The notes: generated by a model not told the origin, from the sequence alone. A stretch of 64,000 bases of DNA from Desulfovibrionaceae bacterium (GCA_028689675.1 JAQVCS010000007.1:89690-153689), one strand, 5' to 3'. Positions 45,391 to 54,994 are shown, numbered from the stretch's first letter. Translations and numbers: made by a program.

Positions 45391-45543
45391 ATTCTAGGCA
45401 GGCTTTGGGCATGGGTTACGTTTGCGTATTGGGCAATGTTTTGCTATCCTTTGGCGTTGAGGCCGCACCCCCTGCGGCAAGCCCCAGTATGAGGCATAGC
45501 CAACAGCCTTCAACCCTGTTGAAGCGAAGTAGAGAAAAGCACT

Positions 45544-46263
45544 ATGGACGCCACAGTGACAGCAGTTGATGACGATGAGAAAATCATTGAATTAACTGAT
45601 ATTATTGAACAAGGTGAAATCGAACCCAAGGCGCAGGCCACACAAAAGCCATACAGCCCCACCCTGACCGCTGTGCCCGAGCACGAAACAAACGATGCCA
45701 CCGTGGTCGATTTGAACAAAAAGCTTGCCCCTGCCGCTCACGATGAAGCCGAGCTTCAGGCCTTGCTGGATAAAAGCAATCCCCTGCATCAGGGCTTAGT
45801 GGCTTTGCTGCGCACCGTGGTCAGCGATGTATTTGATGAAAAGCAGCGCATGGTGGACAGCCACGCCATAGAGCAGCGCTTTGATGCTGTAGAGCATGCC
45901 TTTGCCGACATTGCCGCCCGCGTGGGTACGCTGGAACAGCACCTTGCCCACACCAGCCAAGGCCTTGCTCAAGTGCAGCAAAGCCTCAGCAGCTTTGCCG
46001 CCAGCCAAAGCCCTGCACAGGCAGTTCCCGCCCCTGTGCTGGCGCAGTGCGCCGCGCTTGATGCCCGCTGCACAGCGCTGGAAGCCGAAGTGCAGGCGCT
46101 CAAGGGCAGCATTACTGCTGGCAAGCCCGATGCCGAGGCGCTTTCGCAGCTGGGGCAGCGCTTGTGCGCCCTTGCTGATGCTATGGAAGCAAAAGTGGAA
46201 AAAAAGGCAGCCGAAGCCGTTGCCCGAATTTTGCGTGAAGAGATTGCCGCCCTACAGGTTTAA
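45544..46263 (+). CDS. Coiled-coil hypothetical protein
   Basis: 239 residues, acidic. A short N-terminal motif EKIIELTDIIEQGE is followed by a low-complexity linker and a predicted helical, Ala/Gln-rich coiled coil (about 100-235; LEQHLAHTSQGLAQVQQSL, AALDARCTALEAEVQALKG). No signal peptide or membrane segment. Function unknown. The ELTDII opening is one I associate with Desulfovibrio hypotheticals. Confidence 0.75.
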   Translation: MDATVTAVDDDEKIIELTDIIEQGEIEPKAQATQKPYSPTLTAVPEHETNDATVVDLNKKLAPAAHDEAELQALLDKSNPLHQGLVALLRTVVSDVFDEKQRMVDSHAIEQRFDAVEHAFADIAARVGTLEQHLAHTSQGLAQVQQSLSSFAASQSPAQAVPAPVLAQCAALDARCTALEAEVQALKGSITAGKPDAEALSQLGQRLCALADAMEAKVEKKAAEAVARILREEIAALQV

Positions 46264-46344
46264 TAAAAGGCAAGGGCAGCCCCAACCACTGCCCCACGCA
46301 GCGTAATCAATAAAAGGGATGGGGGGCAACACCTCCCGCTCTTT

Positions 46345-46400
46345 CCCGCTCAGGCATACCCATGGTGGGTCCGGTCATTCCCCAACGGGCGGGTTTTTTT
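46345..46400 (+). terminator. Terminator or attenuator ahead of the small gene and menG
   Basis: CCCGCTC pairs with GGGCGGG (46387-46393), followed by T7; an inner hairpin ACCCA/TGGGT is enclosed. The T-run ends 17 bp before the next ATG, so it either ends the coiled-coil gene transcript or acts as a leader attenuator. Confidence 0.6.
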
Positions 46401-46417
46401 ACGGTTCAGGAGAAAAC

Positions 46418-46582
46418 ATGGATAAAGACAGTAAAGAAGCCTTGCAGGTAACCAAAGAACTGGCAGCAAAATTTATTGAAGCGCGCACTATTTCGCCTGC
46501 CAATTTTGCGGAAATTTTCCCCTCCATGTTTGCGGTGGTACAAAAAACCATCCTGAAAAGCCAAAGTGGAGAAAAAGAGTGA
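46418..46582 (+). CDS. 54-residue conserved-looking small protein
   Basis: MDKDSKEALQVTKELAAKF begins an all-helical protein with a hydrophobic face (ANFAEIFPSMFAVVQKTI). CAGGAG lies 8 bp before the ATG. Its stop overlaps the menG GTG by 4 bp, so both are translated together. No function can be assigned. Confidence 0.7.
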   Translation: MDKDSKEALQVTKELAAKFIEARTISPANFAEIFPSMFAVVQKTILKSQSGEKE

Positions 46583-47298
46583 GCACACCAGCAACCACTG
46601 GGCACGGCAAGGCCGTTGCTTCTATGTTCAGCCGCATTGTGCCTTGGTATGACATGCTCAACACCGTGTTAAGCCTCGGCATTGACCGCTATTGGCGTAA
46701 ACGCCTTGTGCAGGAAGTGCGCCTTGGCTCTACGGGCACAGTGCTTGATTTGGCCGCGGGCACGCTGGATGTTTCCCTTGCCATACGCCGCCGCTACCCA
46801 CAGGCGCGTGTGCCTGCGCTGGATTTTTGCCCGCCCATGTTATTTCAGGGGCAAAAAAAGCTGCGCGGGGCAAATGCACAGGCTATCAGCCCTGTTGCTG
46901 CCGATGCCAAGCTTTTGCCCCTGCCCGATGCCTGCGTGGATGCAGTGACCATGGCCTTTGGCATACGCAATATTTTGCCGCGTCATGAAGCTTTTGCCGA
47001 AATGGCGCGCGTGCTTGTGCCGGGGGGGCGTGCCTGCATTTTGGAATTTGGCTCGGGCAAACAGCGCGTATGGGGCGGGGTGTACAATGTCTACCTCGAC
47101 CACATTCTGCCGCGCATAGGCAAAATTATTTCTCAAGATGCCAGCGCCTACACCTATTTGGCAGACACCATACGCAACTTCCCCGTGGCAGAAGCGCTGG
47201 AAGAAAAAATGCGCGAAGCTGGCTTTGCGGCTGCATGGCATATTCCGCTGACCTCGGGCATTGTGTGCCTGCACATTGCAGAAAAGGCACGCTCATAA
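46579..47298 (+). CDS. menG: Demethylmenaquinone methyltransferase (UbiE/MenG)
   Basis: 239 residues, GTG start overlapping the preceding stop (GTGA). Class I SAM enzyme for the last step of menaquinone synthesis. VLDLAAGTLDVSLAI is motif I, MAFGIRNI and ILEFGSGK follow as in UbiE, then YTYLADTIRNFP. Menaquinone is the quinone that the nhc complex would use. mqnB and a polyprenyl synthase follow downstream. Confidence 0.92.
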   Translation: MSTPATTGHGKAVASMFSRIVPWYDMLNTVLSLGIDRYWRKRLVQEVRLGSTGTVLDLAAGTLDVSLAIRRRYPQARVPALDFCPPMLFQGQKKLRGANAQAISPVAADAKLLPLPDACVDAVTMAFGIRNILPRHEAFAEMARVLVPGGRACILEFGSGKQRVWGGVYNVYLDHILPRIGKIISQDASAYTYLADTIRNFPVAEALEEKMREAGFAAAWHIPLTSGIVCLHIAEKARS

Positions 47299-47323
47299 AA
47301 CAAGAAGAGCTTTGGCTTTGCAT

Positions 47324-47352
47324 AAAAAAAGCCCCCGCACAGCGCAGGGGCA
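47324..47352 (-). terminator. Terminator of the DUF2065 gene
   Basis: On the minus strand GCCCCTGCGC / GCGGGGGC-type stem followed by T7. Confidence 0.75.
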
Positions 47353-47368
47353 TAAAAAACAGCATGGC

Positions 47369-47566
47369 TTATACACGCCCTAGGGCTGTCAGCAGCAAGC
47401 CCACAGCAAGGGCGGCAAGGCCAAAACCGCGCACGGTGTTGTCTGATTGCTGCACAAGCTCGCGCATAGCACGGCGCATCCCTTCAGGAAAGGCTGCCCA
47501 CACTATGCCCTCAAGCGCACAGGCCATACCCACAACGCAAAGTAAAAAAGAAAAGTCGAAGTGCAT
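47369..47566 (-). CDS. DUF2065 family membrane protein
   Basis: 65 residues from ATG 47566. Two membrane helices (FSFLLCVVGMACALEGIVWA and GFGLAALAVGLLLTALG) flank a charged loop with PEGMRRAMRELV, the DUF2065 plan. Function unknown. Confidence 0.75.
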   Translation of the reverse strand: MHFDFSFLLCVVGMACALEGIVWAAFPEGMRRAMRELVQQSDNTVRGFGLAALAVGLLLTALGRV

Positions 47567-47643
47567 TTGCCTGTTGTGCGTGAAAAAACAGCTTTTGTAA
47601 AGGGGGGCAGGCCGCATTGCCCCACACAAGGCAGGAGAATACC

Positions 47644-48327
47644 ATGGCGCTGCTTGTTACCGCCGCCACCCCTCAGGAATTATACGCCGCGCTGCCAGCC
47701 CTGCAGGGGGGCGCTGTGCCAGAGCACAAGGTGCTTTGTGTGCCGCACAGCCCCGTGCTGGCCTGCCTGACTGGCGTAGGCCCTGTGAATGCGGGCATTG
47801 CCTTGGGGGCAGCGTTGCAGGATGCGCGCGTGCATGCCGTATGCAATGTTGGGCTTGCGGGTTCATTTCATTTGCGCCGCCTGCCCCTGCGCAGCCTTGT
47901 GCTGGTAACAGAAGAGATTTTCCCCGAATACGGCATGAACACAGGGCGCAGTGTGCATGCTTCTGCTCTGGGTTTTGCCCAGTGGCAGCATGAGGGCAAG
48001 GCTATATATGACCGCCTGCCCTTGGCCTGTGCCCTTGAGCAGCTTGCCCTGCCAGCCCACCTGCCCCGCGCGGCCTCACTGACCGTGGCAGGCGTGAGCG
48101 CCAGCCCAGCCCGCGCCCGCGCCCTGCACAAAAGCTATGGAGCAGGTCTGGAAAATATGGAAGGCTTTGCCGTGGCGCTGGCCTGTGCACAGCGCGGCAA
48201 AGCCTGCATGGAAATACGCTGTGTTTCCAATAAAGTGGGGGCACAGCACGCGGCCTTGCGTGATTTTTCTGGCGCGCTTGCGGCTATGCGCGCGGCGCTT
48301 CCTGCCTTGTTTGCTGCCTGCTGCTAG
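47644..48327 (+). CDS. mqnB: Futalosine hydrolase MqnB
   Basis: 227 residues from ATG 47644 (GCAGGAGAA upstream). Nucleosidase of the futalosine menaquinone pathway, related to MTA/SAH nucleosidase. CLTGVGPVNAGIALGAAL, NVGLAGSF, EIFPEYGMNT, ENMEGFAVALAC and SNKVGA are visible, with the catalytic Asp in RDFSGAL. Its position between menG and a polyprenyl diphosphate synthase supports the call. Confidence 0.88.
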   Translation: MALLVTAATPQELYAALPALQGGAVPEHKVLCVPHSPVLACLTGVGPVNAGIALGAALQDARVHAVCNVGLAGSFHLRRLPLRSLVLVTEEIFPEYGMNTGRSVHASALGFAQWQHEGKAIYDRLPLACALEQLALPAHLPRAASLTVAGVSASPARARALHKSYGAGLENMEGFAVALACAQRGKACMEIRCVSNKVGAQHAALRDFSGALAAMRAALPALFAACC

Positions 48328-48428
48328 GCAGGGCAAGGCAACAGCCTGCTTAGTGCGGGCTGCCTCTCCCATTCCCTTGGTAGTTCCCGTGCCAAGGCAG
48401 CGCAGCGTGCTGTGCTGATAACAGAACG

Positions 48429-49412
48429 ATGACTGGTATGCTGAAATTAAAAACCTGCCTTGCTTTAGAATTGCCCTCTATCAATGCCGCTCTGCGCCAA
48501 GCCACGCTGCGCTTGCCCACAGCAGTGCGCCCTGTGGCAGAACATATTTTTAACGCTGGCGGCAAAAGGCTGCGTCCCTTTCTTGTGCTGCTCATGGCAC
48601 GCCTTTTCGGCTATACAGGCAAAGATATTTATAGCCTTGCCGTTACACTTGAAATGCTGCACGCCGCCACCCTTATTCATGATGATGTGCTTGATAATGC
48701 CGACACAAGGCGCGGCAAACCCGCTGTGCACACCATTTTTGGTGCAACCATGAGTATTCTGGCTGGGGATGCCATGCTTTCCACAGCCAATGAGCTGGTA
48801 GCAGACCACAATGATTTAGCCTTGGTGCGCTGCTTTTCGCAGGCTATCAGCCGCACGGCCGCTGGGGAAATTATGGAAATTGCTGCCATGCGTAATCTAA
48901 CCCAGCCAGCAGCGCTGTACAGAGAAATTATTTTAGGCAAAACAGCTTGGCTTATTCGTTCTGCCTGCGTAATGGGTGCGCTTAAAGCAGGCGCCAGCCC
49001 AGCACAAGTGGCAGATGCGGCCACCTATGGCGAGGAACTGGGCATAGCTTTTCAAATTGTGGATGATGCACTGGATGTTGCCCCTGCCTCTGTTATAGGC
49101 AAGCCCTCTGGCGGCGATGTGCGCGAGGGCAAGCTTACCCCGCCAGTGCGCATGTACCGCGAGCACCTTGCTGCCGCCAGCCCCGCCGCCCTTGCCGATT
49201 TTGACAAGCATTTCAGCGCGGGAGACCTAAGCGCTGCCGATGCCGAAAACGTGGGCGCACAAATACGCCTTCTCGGTTTTGACCAACGTACACGCGAGCT
49301 GGCAGGGGAATGCCTTGACAAAGCCCGTGCTGCTCTGGAAAAACTGCCCGATGGCGCAGAAAAACGCCATTTGTACACTATGGCAGACTATGTACAACAA
49401 CGCGAAAAATAA
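48429..49412 (+). CDS. Polyprenyl diphosphate synthase
   Basis: 327 residues. Makes the isoprenoid side chain of menaquinone. First Asp-rich motif LIHDDVLDNADTRRG, GKRLRPFLVLLMARL, GKTAWLI, and second Asp-rich motif FQIVDDALD followed by GKPSGGDVREGKLT. Chain length (octa- or related) is not readable. Confidence 0.92.
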   Translation: MTGMLKLKTCLALELPSINAALRQATLRLPTAVRPVAEHIFNAGGKRLRPFLVLLMARLFGYTGKDIYSLAVTLEMLHAATLIHDDVLDNADTRRGKPAVHTIFGATMSILAGDAMLSTANELVADHNDLALVRCFSQAISRTAAGEIMEIAAMRNLTQPAALYREIILGKTAWLIRSACVMGALKAGASPAQVADAATYGEELGIAFQIVDDALDVAPASVIGKPSGGDVREGKLTPPVRMYREHLAAASPAALADFDKHFSAGDLSAADAENVGAQIRLLGFDQRTRELAGECLDKARAALEKLPDGAEKRHLYTMADYVQQREK

Positions 49413-49440
49413 TTTATTCTTACTATAAACGGAGTACATC

Positions 49441-52434
49441 ATGCTCTATCGTCTGGAAGCGGGAATGCTCCCGCAGGTGAGCGATACACAGGGGCACAAA
49501 ACAGCCCTGCACATTGAAAAAGCCTTGAATATCCCCGTGGGGGATGTGCGTCAGGTAAAGGTTTTTACCGTGGACGGGCTGGAAAAAGCGCAGGTGGAAC
49601 GCCTGCTTGCCGAGGCTATTTGGCATGACCCCGTTATGCAAATGGCCTCTTTGCAGCCTTTGCCGCTGGGGGATTTTGCCGCAGACTGGTTGCTTGAAGT
49701 GGGCTTTCGCCCCGGTGTTACCGATAACGAAGCCCGCACCGCCCGCGACACCGCCGCCATGGTGCTGGGCATAGAGCGCGAAGCACTGAAAGTATATACT
49801 TCTGTGCAATACCGCATTCAAAACCCTGCCACAGGGGCGCTTGACCGCGCTACGCTGGAGCGCATTGCCACCGATTTGCTGTGCAACAACCTTATTCAGC
49901 GCTTCCGCTTAAAGAGCGTGCAGGAATGGCAGCAGGAAGGCTTTAGCGCGCAGGCAGCCCAAGTAACAGGCTCGGCTTGTGACACCGTCACCATCATCCC
50001 CCTTTCCACCATGAGCGATGCGAAAATGGTACAGGCCAGCCGCGAAAACACATGGGCATTGTCGCTGGAAGAAATACAGCGCGTGCTTGCCTATTACCAG
50101 CAGCCCGCTGTGGCAGCACGCCGCAAGGCCGCTGGCCTGCCTGCCGACCCCACCGATGCTGAAATGGAAGTGCTGGCGCAAACATGGTCTGAGCATTGCA
50201 AGCACAAAATTTTTGCCTCGCGCATTGATTACAGCAACCACGAAACGGGCACAAAAGAAGACGTGGACAACCTGTATAAAACCTGCATTCGCGATGCCAC
50301 CAAAACCCTGCGCGCCCAAATGGGTGAAGAAGATTATTGCAAATCTGTCTTCAAAGACAATGCCGGCGTTATTGACTTTATTCCCGGCTATACGGCCTGC
50401 ATTAAGGTAGAAACCCACAACAGCCCCTCTGCCCTTGACCCTTACGGCGGCGCTTTAACTGGTATTGTGGGTGTAAACCGTGACCCCATGGGCACGGGCA
50501 TGGGTGCAGACTTGGTATGCAACACCGACGTGTTTTGCTTTGCCTCGCCTTTTTATGATAAAGAATTGCCCCCCCGCCTGCTGCACCCCCGCCGCGTGCT
50601 GGAAGGCGTGCGCGAAGGGGTAGAACACGGCGGCAACAAATCGGGCATTCCCACAGTCAATGGTTCGCTGGTTTTTGACGAGCGCTACCTTGGCAAGCCG
50701 CTGGTTTATTGCGGCACAGTGGGTATGATTCCTGCCGAAATTAACGGCAAGCCCGGCTGGGAAAAGCAGGCACAAGTGGGTGATGTTATTGTCATGGCTG
50801 GCGGCCGTATTGGCAAAGACGGCATCCATGGGGCAACCTTCTCGTCTGAAGAATTGCACGAGGGCTCACCTGCCACCGCTGTGCAGATTGGTGACCCTAT
50901 CACACAGCGCAAAATGTATGATTTCATTATGAAAGCGCGTGATTTGGGCATGTATAATGCCATTACAGACAATGGCGCTGGCGGGCTTTCTTCCTCTGTA
51001 GGTGAAATGGCCGAAGACACCAATGGCTGCGTGCTGGATATTTCTAAAGCGCCGCTCAAATATGACGGCCTGCGCCCTTGGGAAATTATGCTTTCTGAAG
51101 CGCAGGAACGCATGACCCTTGCCGTGCCCCCTGCCAAGCTGGAAGCCTTTCTTGCCTTGGCCAAAAAAATGGATGTGGAAGCCACAGCCTTGGGGCATTT
51201 TAGCGATTCTGGCTTATTTGAAGTGCATTACAAGGGCAAGCCCGTTGCCTCGCTGGATATGGAATTTATGCACAATGGCAACCCGCAATTGCAGCTCAAA
51301 GCTGTGTGGGAAAAGCCCCAAATGCAGGATGTGCGCGTGGATGCGGGCAGCAATGAAGGCGCTTTCCTCAAAACCATGCTTTCGCGCCTGAATATTTGCT
51401 CTAAAGAATATATCATCCGCCAATATGACCATGAGGTGAAGGGCGGCAGCGTGGTTAAGCCCCTGTGCGGCGTAAAGCGTGATGGCCCTGCCGATGCTGG
51501 CGTGCTGCGCCCCATTTTGGAATCGGACGCGGGGCTGGTGCTTTCGCACGGTATTTGCCCCAAGTTCAGCGATTATGACACCTATTGGATGATGGCCAAT
51601 GCTATGGACGAAGCCGTACGCAATGCCGTAGCCGTGGGTGCAGACCCAGACAGACTGGCTGGTGTGGATAACTTCTGCTGGTGCGACCCTGTGCAAAGCG
51701 AAAAGACACCCGATGGCCACTACAAGCTGGCACAGCTTGTGCGCGCCTGCAAAGCCTTGAAGCATTTTTCTTTTGCCTATGGCTTGCCCTGCATTTCGGG
51801 CAAAGACTCAATGAAAAATGACTACACTGGCGGTGGAGAGAAAATTTCCATTCCCCCCACAGTACTGTTCAGCGTGCTGGGCGTTGTCAATAATGTGGTG
51901 TGCAGCCAAACTTCCGACTTTAAAAAAGCGGGGGATAAAATCTATTTGCTGGGCGGCACATGGCGTGAAATGGCGGGCTCAGAAGCAGCACAAGAGCTCA
52001 AGCTGGTGGGCGGGCGTGTGCCCCATGTGGAAGCCCACAGTGCTTTGGCGCGCTACCGCCTGCTTTCGCAGCTTATGCGCCAGCGCGCTGTTACCGCTGC
52101 GCATGACCTTTCAGACGGCGGCTTTGCTGTTGCCTTGGCAGAAATGTGCATAGGCGGCAGGCTGGGCGCACAGGTAGATATTAATGCCATGCGCGCCCTT
52201 GAAGCCATGAACCGCACAGAATTGCTGTATAGCGAATCGGCCAGCCGTTTGCTTATCAGCGTGAACCCGCAGCTTGCCCCGCTGGTGGAAATGGTCTTTG
52301 CAGGGCATATCTGCACCTGCCTTGGCAGCGTGACAGACAATGGCCTGCTCACGCTCACCAGCGCAGACAGCACCATTTTGAGCGAGCCCGTGGCAGAGCT
52401 TGCCACCGCGTTCAAAGTGACGCTGGACTGGTAA
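49441..52434 (+). CDS. purL: Phosphoribosylformylglycinamidine synthase PurL, long form without glutaminase
   Basis: 997 residues. ATP-dependent amidation step of purine synthesis. An N-terminal PurS-like region (about 1-180) precedes the FGAM synthase core: TWSEHCKHKIF, KVETHNSPSAL, DPYGGALTGIVGVNRDP, GGGLS-like NGAGGLSSSVGEMAED and the second half with SGKDSMKNDY and AAHDLSDGGFAVALAEM. The C-terminal class I glutaminase domain of E. coli-type PurL is absent, so a separate PurQ must supply ammonia; it is not in the window. AAACGGAG precedes the ATG. Confidence 0.93.
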   Translation: MLYRLEAGMLPQVSDTQGHKTALHIEKALNIPVGDVRQVKVFTVDGLEKAQVERLLAEAIWHDPVMQMASLQPLPLGDFAADWLLEVGFRPGVTDNEARTARDTAAMVLGIEREALKVYTSVQYRIQNPATGALDRATLERIATDLLCNNLIQRFRLKSVQEWQQEGFSAQAAQVTGSACDTVTIIPLSTMSDAKMVQASRENTWALSLEEIQRVLAYYQQPAVAARRKAAGLPADPTDAEMEVLAQTWSEHCKHKIFASRIDYSNHETGTKEDVDNLYKTCIRDATKTLRAQMGEEDYCKSVFKDNAGVIDFIPGYTACIKVETHNSPSALDPYGGALTGIVGVNRDPMGTGMGADLVCNTDVFCFASPFYDKELPPRLLHPRRVLEGVREGVEHGGNKSGIPTVNGSLVFDERYLGKPLVYCGTVGMIPAEINGKPGWEKQAQVGDVIVMAGGRIGKDGIHGATFSSEELHEGSPATAVQIGDPITQRKMYDFIMKARDLGMYNAITDNGAGGLSSSVGEMAEDTNGCVLDISKAPLKYDGLRPWEIMLSEAQERMTLAVPPAKLEAFLALAKKMDVEATALGHFSDSGLFEVHYKGKPVASLDMEFMHNGNPQLQLKAVWEKPQMQDVRVDAGSNEGAFLKTMLSRLNICSKEYIIRQYDHEVKGGSVVKPLCGVKRDGPADAGVLRPILESDAGLVLSHGICPKFSDYDTYWMMANAMDEAVRNAVAVGADPDRLAGVDNFCWCDPVQSEKTPDGHYKLAQLVRACKALKHFSFAYGLPCISGKDSMKNDYTGGGEKISIPPTVLFSVLGVVNNVVCSQTSDFKKAGDKIYLLGGTWREMAGSEAAQELKLVGGRVPHVEAHSALARYRLLSQLMRQRAVTAAHDLSDGGFAVALAEMCIGGRLGAQVDINAMRALEAMNRTELLYSESASRLLISVNPQLAPLVEMVFAGHICTCLGSVTDNGLLTLTSADSTILSEPVAELATAFKVTLDW

Positions 52435-52469
52435 TGCCTGTGCTCTTTACACGTTAGGGAAGTAAAAAT

Positions 52470-52502
52470 GCCCCGTGGAGGATATTCTGCGGGGCTTTTT
52501 TC
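52470..52502 (+). terminator. Terminator of purL
   Basis: GCCCCG / CGGGGC stem, then T6. Confidence 0.8.
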
Positions 52503-52517
52503 TCTGGGAGGAGATGT

Positions 52518-53201
52518 ATGTCACAACAAGCAGACCTGCCTTGGCTGAAGCAAACAGCCACCATCACCCTCAAGCCTGCTACCTTTGTCAGCGCAGCCCT
52601 TGTGCTGCTGGTGTGCTGGACATGTATTTTTCTGCTTGGGGTCATGGCTGGACGCGATAATGCCAATTCCCGCCCGCATAAACAAATAGAAAACAGCATT
52701 GCCCGCGCCCCGGCCAGCGGCAGCACAGAGATGACACCAGAAAATCAAGCCATCATTGACGCTACCGACCTGCGCTATCAGTTCACCCTGAAAAAAGGCG
52801 GGCTTATAGACAGGCTGGAGCAGGGGAAAAACACCCTTGTGGCGCAAATTTTGCCCCAACTGGCACCAGAAAACCCCAAGCCCAAAGAAAAAGAAGCCAA
52901 AGAAGCAGCCCCCAGCCCTGTCAAAGCAGAAGGGGCAGGCACGCAGGCTGATGCTGGGCGCATGTATGATTATATTTATCAGATTGGTACATTTCGAGAG
53001 TCTGACGAAGCAAGCATAGACCGCCTGCGCGAGCGCCTTGAGGGGGCAGGCTACCGCACGCGCATGCAGCGCAGTGGCTCATTGCGCATTTTATTTTTAG
53101 TGGGGCGTGCCACTAGCGCTATTGAAGAAGAAGTGCCTGCTATTACGCGCAATTTTAAATTGGGCCCCCCTCTATTGCGCCAAAAAAAGCCAGTGCAATA
53201 A
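52518..53201 (+). CDS. SPOR-domain membrane protein
   Basis: 227 residues with GGAGGAGATGT before the ATG. A single N-terminal membrane helix (about 22-45, FVSAALVLLVCWTCIFLLGV) anchors a periplasmic linker (Lys/Pro/Ala-rich) and a C-terminal SPOR domain (YIYQIGTFRESDEASIDRL, LEGAGYRTRMQ). SPOR domains bind denuded septal peptidoglycan, so a cell-division link is likely. Confidence 0.85.
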   Translation: MSQQADLPWLKQTATITLKPATFVSAALVLLVCWTCIFLLGVMAGRDNANSRPHKQIENSIARAPASGSTEMTPENQAIIDATDLRYQFTLKKGGLIDRLEQGKNTLVAQILPQLAPENPKPKEKEAKEAAPSPVKAEGAGTQADAGRMYDYIYQIGTFRESDEASIDRLRERLEGAGYRTRMQRSGSLRILFLVGRATSAIEEEVPAITRNFKLGPPLLRQKKPVQ

Positions 53202-53267
53202 GCCTGTATGCAGGCCTGTGCTGGTGCTCGGGCTTGCTATTTTTACAAGAGCCTCTACAGTAATGCC

Positions 53268-54152
53268 ATGAACAAAAAAAGCTCCTTTTCTCGCGCGGCA
53301 TATGAAGCATGGCTTGCCAGCCCTCAGGGTGCTTTTGTGCTGCATTGCCAGCAGGCGCTCACCCGACACATGCTGGCGGCATGGCCGCGCCGTGGGCGCA
53401 GCCTGCTGCATTGCCATTGCGGAACAGGGCTTTTGCTGCGCCAGTTCTGGCAGCATGGCTTTGAGGTGACAGGGTATGAGCCAGAAGCCGCTTTGCGGGC
53501 TTTGGCATACAAAAATGCCCCGCACAGCAGCGATATTGAAGGCGGCAGCCTTGAGCACCTGCCCTTTGACGATGACAGCATTGATTTTGCCGTGCTTTCC
53601 CTGCCTGTAGCAAACAGCGCTGCCGTACTGCGCGAGCTGTGGCGCGTGAGCCGCAGCGGCCTGTTGCTTTTGGGCTGGAACAGTTTTTCACTGGCGGGCA
53701 TACGCTGGCAGGTGCCCAGTGCCGAGGGCACAGTGGCGCTGCCTCCAAGCGCATCATGGTGGCAAGCTTGGTGCACGCTCAAGCGTATGCAGCCCCAAAG
53801 CAGCATAGCTTGTGCCAGCACCCTGCTCTTGCCAAGCGGCACATGGCATGAAGGTTTTTTTGCCAAAATCAACCAGACCATGCAAACCCTGCCCTGCGGG
53901 GCTTTTGCCGCATTGCGCTGCGATTTTGCCCCAAGCCCAGCCAGCCCATCGCTGCCCCTCAGCCTGTTCCAAAGCCTGAACCAGCCGCGCATCAACCCTG
54001 TTATGGAAAGGCAGCAGGCCGCTGCCCCCATACAGGAAAAACACAATACAGCCTGCACCTGCTCGGGCATACGCAGGGAGCAGCAGAGCAAAGCAGGTGC
54101 AGCAGCGCAGCACTATGCAGTACAAGAGCATGAAAAGCATTGTAAAATTTAG
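53268..54152 (+). CDS. Class I SAM-dependent methyltransferase
   Basis: 294 residues from ATG 53268. SAM motif LLHCHCGTGLLLRQFWQHG (a Gly-to-Cys/His variant of the usual GxGxG), YEPEAALRALA, then LEHLPFDDDSIDFAVLSL. The C-terminal 70 residues are low-complexity and Gln-rich. Substrate unknown. Confidence 0.8.
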   Translation: MNKKSSFSRAAYEAWLASPQGAFVLHCQQALTRHMLAAWPRRGRSLLHCHCGTGLLLRQFWQHGFEVTGYEPEAALRALAYKNAPHSSDIEGGSLEHLPFDDDSIDFAVLSLPVANSAAVLRELWRVSRSGLLLLGWNSFSLAGIRWQVPSAEGTVALPPSASWWQAWCTLKRMQPQSSIACASTLLLPSGTWHEGFFAKINQTMQTLPCGAFAALRCDFAPSPASPSLPLSLFQSLNQPRINPVMERQQAAAPIQEKHNTACTCSGIRREQQSKAGAAAQHYAVQEHEKHCKI

Positions 54153-54238
54153 GTGAAAGCCCCCAAAGGCTCTTCCCTTGAGAGGGGCTCTGTGGCACAC
54201 TGTGTGCGTTATTGCTTTTAGCAAAAAAGGAGTTCCTC

Positions 54239-54994
54239 ATGGTTGGTCGCAGCCGTTCCATTCACTTGTCTGTTCATATTCACAAGAACCCCGCCGCTAT
54301 GGCGGAACGCGCCGCCCACATCATAGCGCACTGCTGTGAAGAAGCCATTGCTGAACGCGGCGTTTTTACTATTGCGCTGTCTGGCGGCGCTACCCCGCTG
54401 CCTTTGTACCGCCTGCTTGCAGGTTCGGACTGGGCAGAACGCTTGCCTTGGGAAAAAATTAATATTTATTTTGTGGACGAGCGCGCCGTTGAGCCCGAAG
54501 ATGCCGACAGCAACTTTGGCATGATTCGCCGCGAATTGCTGGCACATGTGCCCGCCACGCATTATTACCGCATTAAAGCAGAAAAAGACCCCGTGGTAGC
54601 AGCCCAGCAGTATGAAAGCTTGCTGCGCACCGACTTTGCCTTGAAAGACAATGAATTGCCGCGTTTTGATTTTATTTTGCTGGGCATGGGCAATAATGGG
54701 CATACAGGCTCTATTTCTGTGGGTTCGCCCGCGGCTGTGCCCGACCAGAAAAGGCTGGTTATTGACCAATATGTGCCCGGTCGGCGTTATGACCGCGTTA
54801 CCATGACCCTGCCTGTCTTGAATAATGCGCGCTGCTGCCTCTTTTTGGTAACAGGGCATGAAAAGCACGAGGTACTTTCGCAGGCATTAGATTTGCTTGC
54901 ACCGCCACGCCTGTCAGCGCAAATGGTGCGCCCCACCTTTGGTGAACTTATCTGGATTGTGGATGAAGCCGCCGCCACAGGCTACGAAGAATAA
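54239..54994 (+). CDS. pgl: 6-phosphogluconolactonase
   Basis: 251 residues from ATG 54239 (AAGGAGTTCC upstream). Pentose phosphate enzyme, NagB-like fold: LSGGATPLPLYRLLA, NIYFVDERAVEPEDADSNF, and LLGMGNNGHTGSISVGSPA. In typical Pgl the last motif is GMGxDGHTASLFPG, so here D is N and the ASLFP stretch differs. The fold call is firm; activity may deviate. Confidence 0.85.
   Translation: MVGRSRSIHLSVHIHKNPAAMAERAAHIIAHCCEEAIAERGVFTIALSGGATPLPLYRLLAGSDWAERLPWEKINIYFVDERAVEPEDADSNFGMIRRELLAHVPATHYYRIKAEKDPVVAAQQYESLLRTDFALKDNELPRFDFILLGMGNNGHTGSISVGSPAAVPDQKRLVIDQYVPGRRYDRVTMTLPVLNNARCCLFLVTGHEKHEVLSQALDLLAPPRLSAQMVRPTFGELIWIVDEAAATGYEE

Larger units (their letters stand above)
45200..45543. 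other. Intergenic region with repeat and terminator
   Basis: 344 bp without a gene. It holds repeat copy B (45279-45340), the hemL-side terminator (45356-45390) and the promoter region of the next gene; no clear -10/-35 pair was chosen. Confidence 0.5.

Noticed and set aside
46264..46417. Possible 4.5S (SRP) RNA from a G/C-rich folded spacer
   Set aside because: The conserved SRP tetraloop region is missing; a terminator or attenuator explains the structure.
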